From contig CM068372.1 in NCBI GenBank assembly GCA_034769895.1, positions 439,584,958 to 439,648,957 of the forward strand: a stretch of 64,000 nucleotides of DNA, written 5' to 3'. The first letter of the stretch is position 1. Every line of letters begins with the position of its first letter. Below, one piece after another: positions 22,341-34,199 of the stretch. The translations under genes were made by a program, and so were the position numbers. The DNA is from Magicicada septendecula (lineage: Eukaryota > Arthropoda > Insecta > Hemiptera > Cicadidae). Below the pieces are notes generated by a model. That model saw only the letters and a list, made by a program, of their open reading frames with translations, did not search any database and was not told the origin of the DNA.

Positions 22341-22538
22341 ATTATTGTGTTAATTAGAGAAAAATCATAATAAGGTGACATTTATTGTGTGTGTCGGACA
22401 AAATTAACTTGAATCACTGAGTGTGTTGTTGATATTCAGTCGTTCGTTTCTTCACTCGCCATAAGGAATTAATAAAAAGAAAAATGTGTACACTTAACTG
22501 TAGGAAAGTTGAGGACCTACTTTGTGTGTATGAGAGTT

Positions 22539-22793
<255 letters not shown>

Positions 22794-22849
22794 GCGCGCG
22801 ATGGGGGAGTTAATTGGTAATTGAAAAGTTTCTAAAACCTTGTCGCCTC

Positions 22850-23240
22850 ATAGAACCAAAACAGGTGTCAGCCTGTCACACCAACGCGCATCCGTAAGTG
22901 GAGATACAGCTAACTTGAACATAGCACATACGGGTAACATAACAGATTAACACCGTATCGGCTTACTGTCACAACACGATCATCGCAACCGTAATTTCAC
23001 GCGTTCAGCCCATATTTCTCACCTCCGCCGCCGCCTCCGCCGCCGAGATAACTTTCACTGTTTCGTGAGACGCTAAGAACAGCGCGTAACCGTTGACTGT
23101 GTAGCACGTTGTCGGCTGCAAGCGCCGTACTGGGCAACCAGCCCGGCTGCAACGCTTTCTCGTCTCATACGCTTTGCGAGACGGAAGTGTATAAGAGGGA
23201 ATAGGGTTGTCGGTACTGGACAGGGCCGTCATCGACCGGT
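22850..23240. other. CpG-richer island, no gene recognised
   Basis: Contains a CCGCCGCCGCC-like run at 23028-23045 and many CpG words; the minus-strand frame of 75 codons has no domain I recognise. Confidence 0.3.
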
Positions 23241-24170
23241 TACCTGTTCGTACCCTTCACTTCAAGAAAGGTTATTTTTATGGCCACTAAAAAGGTGCAT
23301 CTATTGTTAAGAGGGTTTTACAGTAGAGTTACTGAGGCGGCCCCGTTCAGAGGATTGCGTGGGATTTTAATCCGTTGTATGTAACTTCAGTAAATTCAAA
23401 AACATACATTTTATTATTATATAATGATAACAGTGCAACGGTTATATAACATCATGTAATATATTAATGATAATATTACCGTTATATAATAATAATAATA
23501 ATAACAAATGATTAATGATGATTATTATTAATTTATAGGCCTAATTTAGCACTGAAATAATTATTTCCTTTTTGATAAGAGAAGTTTAATTTTGATCATA
23601 TAACATTGTTACACAGATTGCGACATCCTTCAAAGGAACTCACCGGCATCCTTTCTACCCGTCACGTCATGGTCATGTCTTTTTTCATTTTTGACCAGTG
23701 GCTCTTGATGATCTGTGTACGGATGTTCATGTCACAGCATGGAATATGCAGCAGATAATGTTGTCAAACTTAAAAATATGATAAATGGCAAAACCATCTC
23801 AATTTTGGTGAGTGTTGTCCCTCTTGGACAACACTTAGTAGGCAAAAAAACATAATTTCCTGTACATATCCACAAATGTATAGCCTATCCTCATTTTCCA
23901 AAATCCTATCGTGTGGGGATTCGGTAGCAAATCTAACATGGTTATAACACAAATGTGTCAATCTAAGGTACCGCGAATGATAGTTAACTCCTCGGTCGGG
24001 TTACGTCTCAAATCAAACGCTCCATTGTGACGTCCGAGTAATTATTCACCAATAAAAATTTTAAACAACGCACTGAGAACCCGTTCATAGGACCGCGGCT
24101 GGACAGAGAAAATAACAGGAGACTCAAAGGAAGGTATTATAAGACACACTGTAGCTCAGGTATTCAAAAT
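23241..24170. other. No recognised gene; one perfect hairpin
   Basis: AT-rich with a perfect 10-bp inverted repeat, AGTGTTGTCC / GGACAACACT, separated by 5 nt at 23811-23835. TAGGCCTA at 23536-23543. No domain recognised. Confidence 0.4.
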
Positions 24171-24268
24171 TGCTAACTTTTGTGTGTGTGTGTGTGTGTG
24201 TGTGTGAGTGGGGGGGATATTTATGGGACGCTTACAAGTAATTTTAATCTGTTTAATGTGGAAATGAA

Positions 24269-24269
<1 letters not shown>

Positions 24270-24320
<51 letters not shown>

Positions 24321-24600
24321 ATTGTTATTGTTCTTGTTCCTCTTCACTACATTGCTTGGGCTATAGCCCGTTCCGACTTCACGAAGTCTTCGACCATTTT
24401 TTCCAGGGTCTTCCACGATTCCTCGTCCCCACTAGCCTATATTCAAACGTTTGTTTAGGAATACGCGTGTCTACCATGCGTTCGACACGGGACTTTCAAT
24501 TCTGCCTGTATTCCTTTATTCTCTCCAGAACCGACGTATCTCGTCGTTTCGTAGATGATCTCTCAAGCTACATCCCTTAACTGCTCTTAAAAACTTCATG
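24270..24600 (-). pseudogene. LINE 3' end with AAC tail
   Basis: On the minus strand VERMVDTRIPKQTFEYRLVG (24520-24450) and GRPWKKW follow the C-terminal pattern of LINE ORFs. The LINE end is followed by an AAC-repeat tail, seen on the plus strand as (GTT)n at 24270-24320. Another (TG)n run lies at 24181-24207. Confidence 0.7.
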
Positions 24601-24619
24601 GATGGTTGGATTCTATATT

Positions 24620-25466
24620 AATAGATTAGCAGGAGCAGTAGTGGTATTTGATTCCCAATACGTTAGAGGTCAGTAGGAATCTATATTATAACTAATGAGA
24701 GCAAGTGATGGATTGAGTCCACTCAGAGGACGTGATGCAGGAACAGATCACTTTCTTATTGTTCGTACAATTAGTATGTATGCTATGTGGACAAGTATCT
24801 TTCAGACGTAAGCGATGAAGCGGCATGGAAGTGTACAAATATTCTTCTGCAAGAAGGTAGTGTCAGGTACTTATAGGCCTACGAATGGTTCGTGTTTGAA
24901 AAGCTAGCTAAACGAGATTAGCAAAGACAAGGGGTAAAAAAACTTTACAAGACGATGGTGGTATCCGACTTACAACAAATATTTAATACCATCGAAGAAA
25001 CAACAGAGTAACATTATTTATGAAAGGGGGACGGAGCTGTGGATAATACCACTTAGAAATTATATCTACAAAGGAGTTTACGAATTTGTTTATTTTAGTT
25101 TATCTACAACAAATTTAGGAAAATTATGGTACGATTCACAGAAATCTTAGAAATAAAACAAGACACAGCACAAGGTTTAAATTTTATAAGGTAGTTGCAG
25201 TACCGTACCCACAATGACGTATGCGAGCGATGCGTGGGTCATGCCAAAAAAAAAAGAATGCGGGAAGATTTAGAGTGACTAACTCGAAGTAAAGAACATA
25301 AATGAAATTATTTCAATTTACAGAAGACAATGGTGGAATCATCTGTAAAGGATGACAGAGGATCGATTGCCGATAGCGGCACTGAACTATAAAGAAAATG
25401 ATAGAAGAGACGTGGGTCGTCCGAGGATGAGATGGGTGCCGGAACAGGTCTATATAACCTAATCCT
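24620..25466 (+). pseudogene. Internally deleted LINE (endonuclease end joined to C-terminus)
   Basis: Near 24735-24770 the frame reads RDAGTDHFLIV, the end of an apurinic-type LINE endonuclease domain (xxGSDHxLV). At 25290-25450 fragments read INEIISIYRRQWWNHL, RMTEDRLPIAALNYK and DRRDVGRPRMRW, the LINE C-terminus. The whole reverse transcriptase between them is absent or unrecognisable, so this copy is internally deleted and frameshifted. Confidence 0.65.
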
Positions 25467-25575
25467 TGAAGAAGAAGAAGAAGAAGAAGAAGAAGAAGAA
25501 GAAGAAGAAGAAGAAGAAGAAGAAGAAGAAGAAGAAGAAGAAGAAGAAGAAGAAGAAGAAGAAGAAGAAGAAGAA
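25467..25575 (+). repeat. (GAA)n tail of the LINE
   Basis: About 36 units beginning right after the LINE 3' end. Length exceeds that needed for a polymerase-slippage seed, so it has expanded after insertion. Confidence 0.95.
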
Positions 25576-25847
25576 ATTATATCTGCGAGAAGTTAAGTAT
25601 TTTCTGTTCAAAAGAAAGAAAAAGCGAAAGTTGTAACTTTAATTGTTACAGGCATTTGGAAAACACGTGTAATGAACTGTTGTCTGGTGCTGCTGCCAAA
25701 GTGTCCTGTGTATTCGGTAGGCCTACAAGGATATCGGTCGCCTTCGTAATGGATGGTTTACAGAACAGGCAGACTTTAAGGGTGGAAGAAAAAAAAAGAA
25801 AGTGGTAGAGGTAATTGTACTAACAGGAGCAGTAGTAGGAATAGTTG

Positions 25848-25881
25848 TAATAGTAGTAGTAGTAGTAGTAGTAGTAATAGC

Positions 25882-25916
<35 letters not shown>

Positions 25917-25917
25917 C

Positions 25918-25958
<41 letters not shown>

Positions 25959-25981
25959 CAGCAGCAGTAGTAGTAGTAGTA
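25848..25981. repeat. (AGT)n microsatellite with interruptions
   Basis: TAGTAG repeats with AGCAGC and TAATAG interruptions. The poly-Val and poly-Leu frames over it are artefacts. Confidence 0.95.
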
Positions 25982-26209
25982 CAGATGACAGAAACATCGG
26001 ACTAGTTCAACCACAAACCCGTTTGTGCTAATGACATAAACGTTTTGCACACACACAGCGTTCAGTGAATGTGAATAATTTCGTTTGCAGTTCACTACAA
26101 AGCAGAAGAGAGAGAGACGACGCTAATTTTTCTGGTTGTGTCAGCAGCATATATGATATACGAAAATCTGTATTATATTTATTTAAACCGTTTCATGTTT
26201 GTGGTCGCC

Positions 26210-26570
26210 GTATTAATGACGTAATTCGTTTAATCAAAAGCAGGCGCGCGCGCGCGTGTGTGTGTGTCGGCCACATCAAAGAGTTCCGCCGTCATCGACA
26301 TCATCGTCATCAGCCTTTTGCAGAAACACTATGAGAATTGCATAAAGGATTCATTCGTTTGAATCAGCGCCGGTTTAATGGTTTAAACGGAGTTAACGTA
26401 ACCAGTGACATGGCAAAAGGGCCGCGAGCGCTGCGCTGTCCGTCCCGTCCGCAACAGATGTACGTACGTACTCATGAACCGGCTCTGATCATCGACTACA
26501 AACGGATACGTCAGTCGTTGGGGTTTTTGTTTCGCCACACACTCGCGCGCGCGCAGTCATGCTGATTGTT
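26210..26570. other. CpG-richer island with (CG)n-(TG)n run
   Basis: GCGCGCGCGCG followed by TGTGTGTG at 26245-26267, then CGCCGTCATCGAC, GGGCCGCGAGCGCTGCG and a palindromic TACGTACGTA. No transposon or protein domain recognised; possible regulatory DNA. Confidence 0.3.
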
Positions 26571-26740
26571 AGCACAGTATTCTTTACGGGTTACGTATTT
26601 AGCCACATTTTTAACCGGGTCGTTCTGTTCAGAAGCGCATCGAGAGAAGGACCAAAAATAGTCCTCCAGATTGTTTCAAAATAGTATTTTCTAATAAAGA
26701 AAAAAGACAGAATGTGAAAGTTGTGAGTATACAATTTAGG

Positions 26741-26743
<3 letters not shown>

Positions 26744-26816
<73 letters not shown>
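26744..26816. repeat. (CT)n microsatellite, tail of the minus-strand LINE
   Basis: Adjoins the 3' end of the LINE at 26817-27215, so on the minus strand it is a GA tail. Confidence 0.95.
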
Positions 26817-26820
<4 letters not shown>

Positions 26821-27215
26821 GGCACTACAGCCCTTGTTGGGCCCTGGCATCCTTCAATTTTTCTCCCCACTCTCTTCTGTCGGAAGCCATCCTCCTCCAG
26901 GACGCACTTTCAGTATTTATTTCGCATTCTCATCCACCGGTCCTCCCATCTTCTCCTCGGTCTTCCCACTGGTATTTTTCCGTGGATTCTGGTGTTCAAT
27001 AGTTTTCGTGGTATTCTGTCTTCCCCCATCCTGGTTACATGACCTTAGACGCTGTAGTTTTATGTATCGTGTTAGCGGTGGTTCTTTATACATTTTATAA
27101 AATTCAAAGTTATATCTTATTCTCCAGCCGTGTACTTCATTAACTGGTCCCAGGATTCTTCGTAATATTTTTCTTTCAAAGATATCGAGAGTGTTTGCTG
27201 CTTTGGAGTTCACTA
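26817..27215 (-). pseudogene. LINE C-terminal ORF fragment
   Basis: 98 open codons (27213-26917) contain TLDIFERKILRRILGPVNEV, WRIRYNFEFYKMYKEPPLTR and RYIKLQRL, the segment after the FADD box that is conserved in a common arthropod LINE group. The last part (GGPVDENAK) continues to a 3' end and a GA tail. No RT core present. Confidence 0.8.
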
Positions 27216-27515
27216 TTTAGGGTACAGTTAGGGTTAAATTCCCCGAGAGTTCTTTCGAAGTACATAGGACTGTACGCGTTATGGAAAACCCTAACGCATT
27301 ACCCATGTGCGTATTTCGCTGACAATGTAAGATTGGGAAGGAACACTTCGTGCCAAGCATTCGGACCCGTACAATGGTGTGAACATCGCCGTCACTTTGT
27401 AAACTTTTATCTGGTTTCCCTCTTAGTATCCTTCTTATGGTGTCCCATATTCGTTGATGTATATTCGTCTTCTGTGGATATCCTCATCAGAAATATCACA
27501 ACACATATATAAGAA

Positions 27516-28335
27516 ATGGTAATTCCACTTGATGGTGATACAGTTTATTCATTACAGTTTGCTGATGACCAATTACTTTTGTCTGAAGGCTTAGAGTACA
27601 TGACTAGAAAATTGATAAAGGAATATCAGAAATGGGGACTAACGGTAAATATGAATAAAACAAAATACATGGCAATAGGTGACCGTCATCAAGACTTGAT
27701 ATTGGAAGAAGACATGGGGAAGATTTCACGTACAGAGAAATACAAGTATTTAGGGGTGAAAGTTACGGTCAGTGACAAGAAATACAATCCAGAATTAATT
27801 TGGGAAATATGGGTATGTCTACATTAAATGGAATTCTGTGGGATAAGCAAATTATAACAGAAACTAAAACCAAAATATTTAAAAACCATTGTTAGAAGTA
27901 TCATGACTTACGTCTCAGATGTTTGGACTACCAATAAACACACATCAACAAAATTAATGACACCAGAGATGGACTTTTGGAGACGTTCGGCGAGAGTATC
28001 CAGACGTGAGAAAATTAGAAGTGAAGTTATTAAGGACAGAATGAATGTGCAAAAATTCAATTGTTGATTTTATCCAAACAGAAAAATTACAATGGTATGG
28101 ACACACGAAAAGAATGCCAAAGGAAAGATTGCCAAGGAGAGTTATGGAATGGACCCCACCAGGAAGAAGGAAAAGAGGAAGACCATCTATCACCTGGATA
28201 GAAGAAATTCATATTATATTGAGGGAACGAGAAATTGAAGGTTTTTGGATGGACAAGCAGCAGTGGAAGATAAGAATTCAATCGCTTCTGTAATCTTTGG
28301 TCCTGGAAAATGTGTAAACATTATACAGCCGGAAT
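27516..28335 (+). pseudogene. LINE RT to 3' end, two frameshifts
   Basis: Open from 27516 with LQFADDQLLLSEGLEYMTRK (FADD catalytic box) and YKYLGVKVTVSD. Near 27820 the frame shifts; LNGILWDKQIITETKTKIFK and SIMTYVSDVW follow. From 28045 another frame gives KLQWYGHTKRMPKERLPRRV and WTPPGRRKRGRPSITWIEE. The 3' end is complete. The upstream RT and endonuclease are missing. The same FADD-to-C-terminus family is present at 45250-46150. Confidence 0.85.
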
Positions 28336-28353
28336 AATAATAATAATAATAAT
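28336..28353 (+). repeat. (AAT)n tail of the LINE
   Basis: Six units of AAT directly follow the LINE 3' end. Confidence 0.8.
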
Positions 28354-28569
28354 ATATAAGAAATGAGCCACTTGTTCTATTAACTCTGTACCTACTACAA
28401 TCTTAGATCTTACCGCAGAATTTTCTAAAAAAGAACCAATTGTTTGGTTTACCTTACTTATTTTGCTTGTAAATAAACATTTTTGCAATTAAATTATTCT
28501 TTTTAAGTTTAATGGAAAATCTAGTCGTTGCTCAATACTGCAACAAGCCTATCAGCCGCAATCCGATGG

Positions 28570-28860
28570 GTATTTGATGACCGTCTAAATGCTACAGCTT
28601 GTCGTCGTAGTTGGTGTCTTCTGGTTTCCACTGCCCACTTCATTTGGACGTAGCTCACATCTTATTCTCGTTTCGGTGTCTTCCAATTATGTTTTCCTAC
28701 GCCTTTGTCGTCCATTTTATTCTAAGCTTTTGGCTTTGAAAATATTCGTGATAGTATCCTCCCCTTTCCTTTATCTCTTATTATGTCCTTTAACTTTTAA
28801 TCTTTTTGGATTCCCATTGTTATGGTTCCGCCCATTCTGTAATCATTTCCTTTAATATGA
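28570..28860 (-). pseudogene. Possible decayed LINE C-terminus
   Basis: The minus strand has lysine- and arginine-rich short frames similar in style to LINE C-termini but lacks a decisive motif. Confidence 0.2.
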
Positions 28861-29780
28861 ATTAAACTACGAGGGACTTATTCATTTTTTCTTCAAACTA
28901 CGAGGAAAAATCAGGAAGTGAAAAATCTTCGTGTCCCTCGCGGTCAGATAGAAAGGAGGACTGATTGCACAGTTATGAAACATAACCTCTTAGTATCTGT
29001 TCGTTGTTCCATTATTTACAGTTCAGTCTGCTGTTGTGTTTAAGAGCCCATTTAACTTGAATACCTCGACCGACTGCACCGAAGAGGAAAGCGATCAGTG
29101 ATATGTTTCGTGATCATACGTGAAGCCTGAAGAGGTTAATCGTAGAGTGCAGCAATAATAAGAAAAGAGGTGCTTGAATGGTACCGAGATCTACGACTGA
29201 ACTAATAAATTCAAAATGGTCGGATTTTCCCCGAGTTGAAGAACGGAAATAAGGGCTTCTAATTCACGAACGACGGCAGTGTCAACGCGGATGGACAATG
29301 TTCATTTCACAACTAAGGTGAAGCATTTTGTAAGGCTATTGTCCTTCTCCTATAACTGAAGATCTATATTTTGCTTCAGAACAACGCTAGACCTCGACCG
29401 GTTGATACAAATCAACTTTTTATCTTCAGATTTTTAAATCGGGCTGCTGAAATATCTACAGCAGTGTCCTTACCTAGCTCGAGTGGTTTTCGTTTCTTTC
29501 TCTTTTGTTTTATTGAAAGAAGAGCTGTGAGGAAAGCATATTAGATCATATGGAGACGTCACAGGAGTAGTCCGGAATGGCTGTAGGCGAGCGCCAAACC
29601 TTTCTTCCAGGAAGGGATTCAGAAGGATGGATTAAGTGTATACAGGGAAGACGAGATTATGTTGAAAAATAACACAAGTTTCATTTATGTAAATCAAAAT
29701 GAGAACAACAAGAATACTACTACTACTATTACTAATAATAATAATAATATTTAACAATGATTAAACCAAAAATGGTTTGA
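28861..29780. other. No recognised gene
   Basis: Mixed sequence with no clear domain or repeat. An AAT run lies near 29740-29750. Confidence 0.3.
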
Positions 29781-29781
29781 C

Positions 29782-29865
29782 CCGGTCTCAAGCAGATAGA
29801 TTATAGCTGGTCACTTCAGATAGCCGGTCTCAAGCAGATAGATTATAGCTGGTCACTCCAGACTT
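29782..29865. repeat. 42-bp direct duplication
   Basis: CCGGTCTCAAGCAGATAGAT starts at 29782 and again at 29824, and the match continues through TATAGCTGGTCACT. Confidence 0.9.
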
Positions 29866-29889
29866 CGTCCTTCCACAACTATTTTGGAC

Positions 29890-30160
29890 TTTCCGCTTAT
29901 AATTCAGTAGTTGCTTTCATCCATTTAAATGGACGTTTCATCCATTTCAGCCGATACTGGGCAATCGTATCGAGAATACTCATAGCATTCAGTCCCTTCC
30001 GTATATCTGCATTTCTTCTGCGATCTTGGAGAGTACATCCTGTTAAGCTGAGAAATCTCATTTCGCCCGCTTGAATATGACTGGCCTGGAATTTCGATAA
30101 AGTCCAATTCTCAGACCCATACAATTTTATTGTATACATTTTCATGAACAATTTGGTATA
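29890..30160 (-). pseudogene. LINE C-terminal ORF fragment
   Basis: 84 open codons contain IKLYGSENWTLSKFQ, GEMRFLSLTGCTLQDRRRNA and DIRKGLNAMSI, which is the LLYGSE-W-L ... EMxFLRxxxGCTxxDxxRNxDIRxxL block of these LINEs. The end is YRLKWMKRP. Truncated at both sides. Confidence 0.8.
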
Positions 30161-30469
30161 TTATATTTCTTTCTGTCTGTTTCTTGTTTGTTTAGGGGAA
30201 TTTTGTACATTCTGTTAAATAGCGAATCGAATGGTGCCATTTTAACAACCACATACAATATACAATATACAGAAAACCAACTTCTACCAACATCATCATA
30301 CCTAATCATCCTGACCACCCACCACAACATAAAATGGCAGATCTTGTAGAACTTCAGACGTGTTTCTTAACTCGTTGATTTTAGAGTTTCATACAACTTT
30401 TGATTTTTGATCAGTTATATCTAGCTTGAGCGGGTTTAATAATTAATATGTCCCGTGGATATGTTACTA

Positions 30470-30700
30470 TAATACTGCAGGGTGACACGGTAGTGGCGCT
30501 GCCACCATCGGGCTTAACGTCCGGCCCGATTCTCTTTCTGGGTAATCTCCCATAACCTTTGTGGCTGGTCTCGGCTATCTTATCAGACTGAAGAGACCAA
30601 TTTCTCCTGTTCGAGATATCGATAAGTATTTTAATGTGGTGGTTTCTCCTTACCTTCCACATCTTATTCCGTTGACCAACGGTGACAAACGGTCATGCCC
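30470..30700. other. GC-richer block of unknown type
   Basis: GACACGGTAGTGGCGCTGCC and following bases precede family B copy 2. It is not shared by the other family B copies, so it is probably outside that repeat. Confidence 0.3.
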
Positions 30701-30840
30701 TTTTAGGAGGAATTTTTTTCTTCCATGTTCCATAAGGAAATGGAAGTATGGTGATGGCGAAAATAATCGTGTTCGACATAAGGCCTGATTCTGATTGTAC
30801 TACCCTCAAAACATGAAGAAAAGTCATTTTCCGAAAAGTA

Positions 30841-31137
<297 letters not shown>

Positions 31138-31494
31138 CTTTTTATGGCGAACGATAACTGCCGAAAATTAAAACAGAATCAAATAATTTTTTGCATATGT
31201 TCCCAAGTTATAGAGGACTCAAGGCCTATTGATTTTGGTGAAGATTGGCTAAGGGGAAGGGGCAGTTTTCCTGCAGCGTTTTATGTTTTAACAAAAGTAA
31301 AGTACTTTATTTTGGTACATAAAGTATCCTGAAAAGAAGGTCACAATAATCCACTGTAGAAAAGTAGATAAAATATCTATAAATTAAAAGGTTAGTTGAA
31401 GGGGAGGGGGTAATTATCTATACAGTAAATGAAAATGATAGTTGAAGGGGGAGAAGATATTGTTTATTTTATGTACTATGTAAAAGAAGTAGTT

Positions 31495-31657
31495 AGTTGT
31501 TAAAATTCCTTCCCGGGGATATTTGGCCGTGGTCCAATGTTTTCTGCAAAACCAGACGATTCGGCAGTCCTATCGACTGCCATCATCAGTGAAAATCGAG
31601 TGCGCTAACGTGAGGTGGTATACTTTAGGGACTACAGTACTGTGGTTAAGGCTAAAG
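31495..31657 (-). mobile_element. 163-bp insertion with hammerhead-like core and 12-bp duplication
   Basis: Flanked by AAAGAAGTAGTT at 31483-31494 and 31658-31669; the uninterrupted site is visible in family B copy 1 (ACAAAGAAGTAGTTTCTATGG). The minus strand holds CUGAUGA (31589-31583), a perfect 7-bp stem GGCAGUC/GACUGCC with a 5-nt loop, then GAA (31562-31560). The next base is U where the hammerhead fold needs the conserved A, and stem I is weak, so this copy is probably inactive. Likely a terminal fragment of a Penelope-like element. Confidence 0.65.
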
Positions 31658-31789
31658 AAAGAAGTAGTTTCTATGGAAATATTTCATTTCGAAAATGATT
31701 TTAGATATAAATCTTAGAAAATGGAAGTCATGTATGGTTCTCCATACCGATATTTGATTTTCTGATGGCAACAATGATTTTTTAAAATG

Positions 31790-31995
31790 TCTAATTACTT
31801 CTTGACTTATGTTGTCACTTTATGTAATATGCGCTCTACTGCAGCTCTCCAGACCTTCCCAATGTCCAGCTCTCAATTCAATTTGTGATGGATCGGCTCA
31901 ACTTTCAGCCGAACTCACAGCACAGCATGACAAGCAATGTCATGTAAAGCGAGATTTCTTCACACAGATCAAGCTTTCTTTACTGTCGAAGTGAA
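31790..31995. other. No recognised gene
   Basis: Short frame without domain; adjacent to the SINE candidate. Confidence 0.3.
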
Positions 31996-31999
31996 TTAG

Positions 32000-32256
32000 G
32001 ACTACCAGGCAGGATAGGTTGCCAACTTGAACCGTAGTCTACGTCTTACAAGAAAGGCACTGCGATTAAAACTACCCTTCAGCCACAAGTTGTTTATTTC
32101 CCCAGGATAACTACGCTTATTACCCCAGGATATTTCCCCCAAAACTCATTTTCTCAAGCTGAGTGGGTCTGGGAGTTGAAAAACGCTCCACGATTGTACG
32201 TACTGCCCGGGAATCGACCCATAGACATCGTAACCACCGGTCAACTAAGCCTCGTC
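32000..32256 (-). mobile_element. Candidate tRNA-derived SINE
   Basis: On the minus strand a Pol III-like A box (TTAGTTGACCGGTGG, 32249-32235) is followed after about 14 nt by GGGTCGATTCC (32220-32210), which matches the B-box consensus GGTTCGANTCC at 10 of 11 positions, and by CGGG. The body continues to about 32000 with CTGGGGTAATAAG and CTGGGGAAATAAAC. The spacing is tRNA-like. Another copy was not found in the window, so the family is not confirmed. Confidence 0.45.
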
Positions 32257-32259
32257 AAT

Positions 32260-34195
32260 ATAGAAACCGAATCTGGATATCTCTTTGCTGCCACAAACCA
32301 GAAACGATTAGCTGTATGTCAATTAGCATATAACTATAACTGATAAAAACTTTCTAGCCTAGCCTTACGCTACACTTAAATCCGGACAGCATGTCGGCGA
32401 TGACTATACTGGGTTCAGTAAAAAAACGTTTTATTGTTATTTTTAATTCATGTTATCGGTTTTTCCGTCCTGTTATAACTGTTGTGTCATTAGTTACAAC
32501 CAGTAGGCCTATCTGCCTATATAAAATCACGTATACATAAAAACTAAATGTATATAAAGACAACAAAATTTTCAAATATTGTTTCTAAATTTTTCTGTTT
32601 TTGTCGTTTTGATTAATTTTTTTATATTTTTTTAATTTTATTTTTGTTTTTGATGAAGCTTTATAACGATCGATTGTACCGGTAGAAATTAATGCGATAG
32701 TTTTCACTGTTTTTATTAACCTCTCTCTGCAAATGAACTTACTAATCCTGTGACAAAATACAAATCATAGGCGGGACACAAACGCGCGGCCACAATTCTA
32801 ATTGGAAACGAGGATGCCATGTTCAATGGTTTTAATAAAACATATCCCCTCTCGTCCTCTGTGTCTCTGGAACGAAACATACATATTAATACGCGTATTA
32901 TCGAACGACATCTTCAATTAGTATAATCTGTAGTTAGTTTTTCGTCGTTCGTTCTGTTGATTCGATTTTAAAATGTTTTAAATAAAACAGGCAAAACTGT
33001 TATATCTGATGAATATCACTAGAAAAATAAAATCATTAGTACTCTTGTAAATACGAATGATTCAGTGTTACCAACCACAAGTTTTTGTTTCCTTTGTTTC
33101 ATGAAACGTATCAAATTTAAAAACCAGAGTGAGCAATTTAAACTGGCCGAACGCAACCAACTCGTACAGCAGTTTTTTGAATTAATTAAATAAGAATAGG
33201 GAAGAGAAAATTTTAAAATTCATTCAGTAAGGAAATACTGTATTCCTTAAATCTGAATATAACACCTGAACTGAGCAACTGAAAAAGACAGGCAAAAGTC
33301 ATATTTGGATTACTATCATTGATTTCTCAACAAAACCGCTGAATGAGTTAGACGCAATTATGTATTTTGTAAGTAACGAAAACTTTTTCACTTATCTGAA
33401 AGTATAGGTTCACTGAAAACAAAGTTTTGGCCCACACGAAGCCTTCACTAGCTGACCGGGAGAGTACAGTTGACAAAGAAAAAATCGGGATACGATAGAT
33501 TTGGTCTGGTAATCATATTGTGAGACCAACATTTTTGATACTACAGGTAATAACTCTTTGGTATGTTAATACAGATGTATATCGTAGAATTTTTTAAAGA
33601 TCTCTACGCCAAGTTGAGTGACAGTCAACGCGAGAACTGTTCTTTTCAACATACGCGTGCAACATTCACGTGGCTTTCATGAATTGCACGATCCTGAAAT
33701 AAAGTTTAATGTCTGGGGCACAGAGGCACTGTACTAATTGGAGGCTATCATCCCAGTTTTTACATTTCCCCTTACGACTTGTCATTCCGTTTTTTTATAA
33801 AAGTGGTTAATATATACAGTATTTACAAACATATTTTAATTCCTTTGACACTAAAAAGCCTATCGTTATTTTACTTTTCCGTTTATATCATTGTTACAGG
33901 ATGGTTACAGCCATGTAATCATGTTTAGCTTTGCCGTACGTGATTGTTGACATCTTGCTTTTAATTTGAAATTCTATTCCATTTTATTCGTCCCCCCCTC
34001 AAGGGTGCTAAAACACAGGGATGAGTTAGGTCTCCGTTTAAATTTTCTTCTGGCCGGTTCACAATGATATTTTGGTAGGAAATACTTTGGTTCCACATAA
34101 GACAATCGACAAAGTCATTTTAGAAGCTGGAAACAAAGGGATTTAGTAGTTCTATAGACAAAAATTTATACTCGAAGCAGTAAACTAGTACTAGT
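32260..34195. other. AT-rich stretch, nothing recognised
   Basis: About 1.9 kb without long frames or known repeats. TAGGCCTA at 32504-32511. The segment 32800-32960 is slightly GC-richer. Confidence 0.35.
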
Positions 34196-34199
34196 ACTA

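Noticed and set aside
27470..27500. Hammerhead-like CUGAUGA (minus strand)
   Set aside because: GAA is present 17 nt further on but stem II does not pair and no cleavage site is recognisable.
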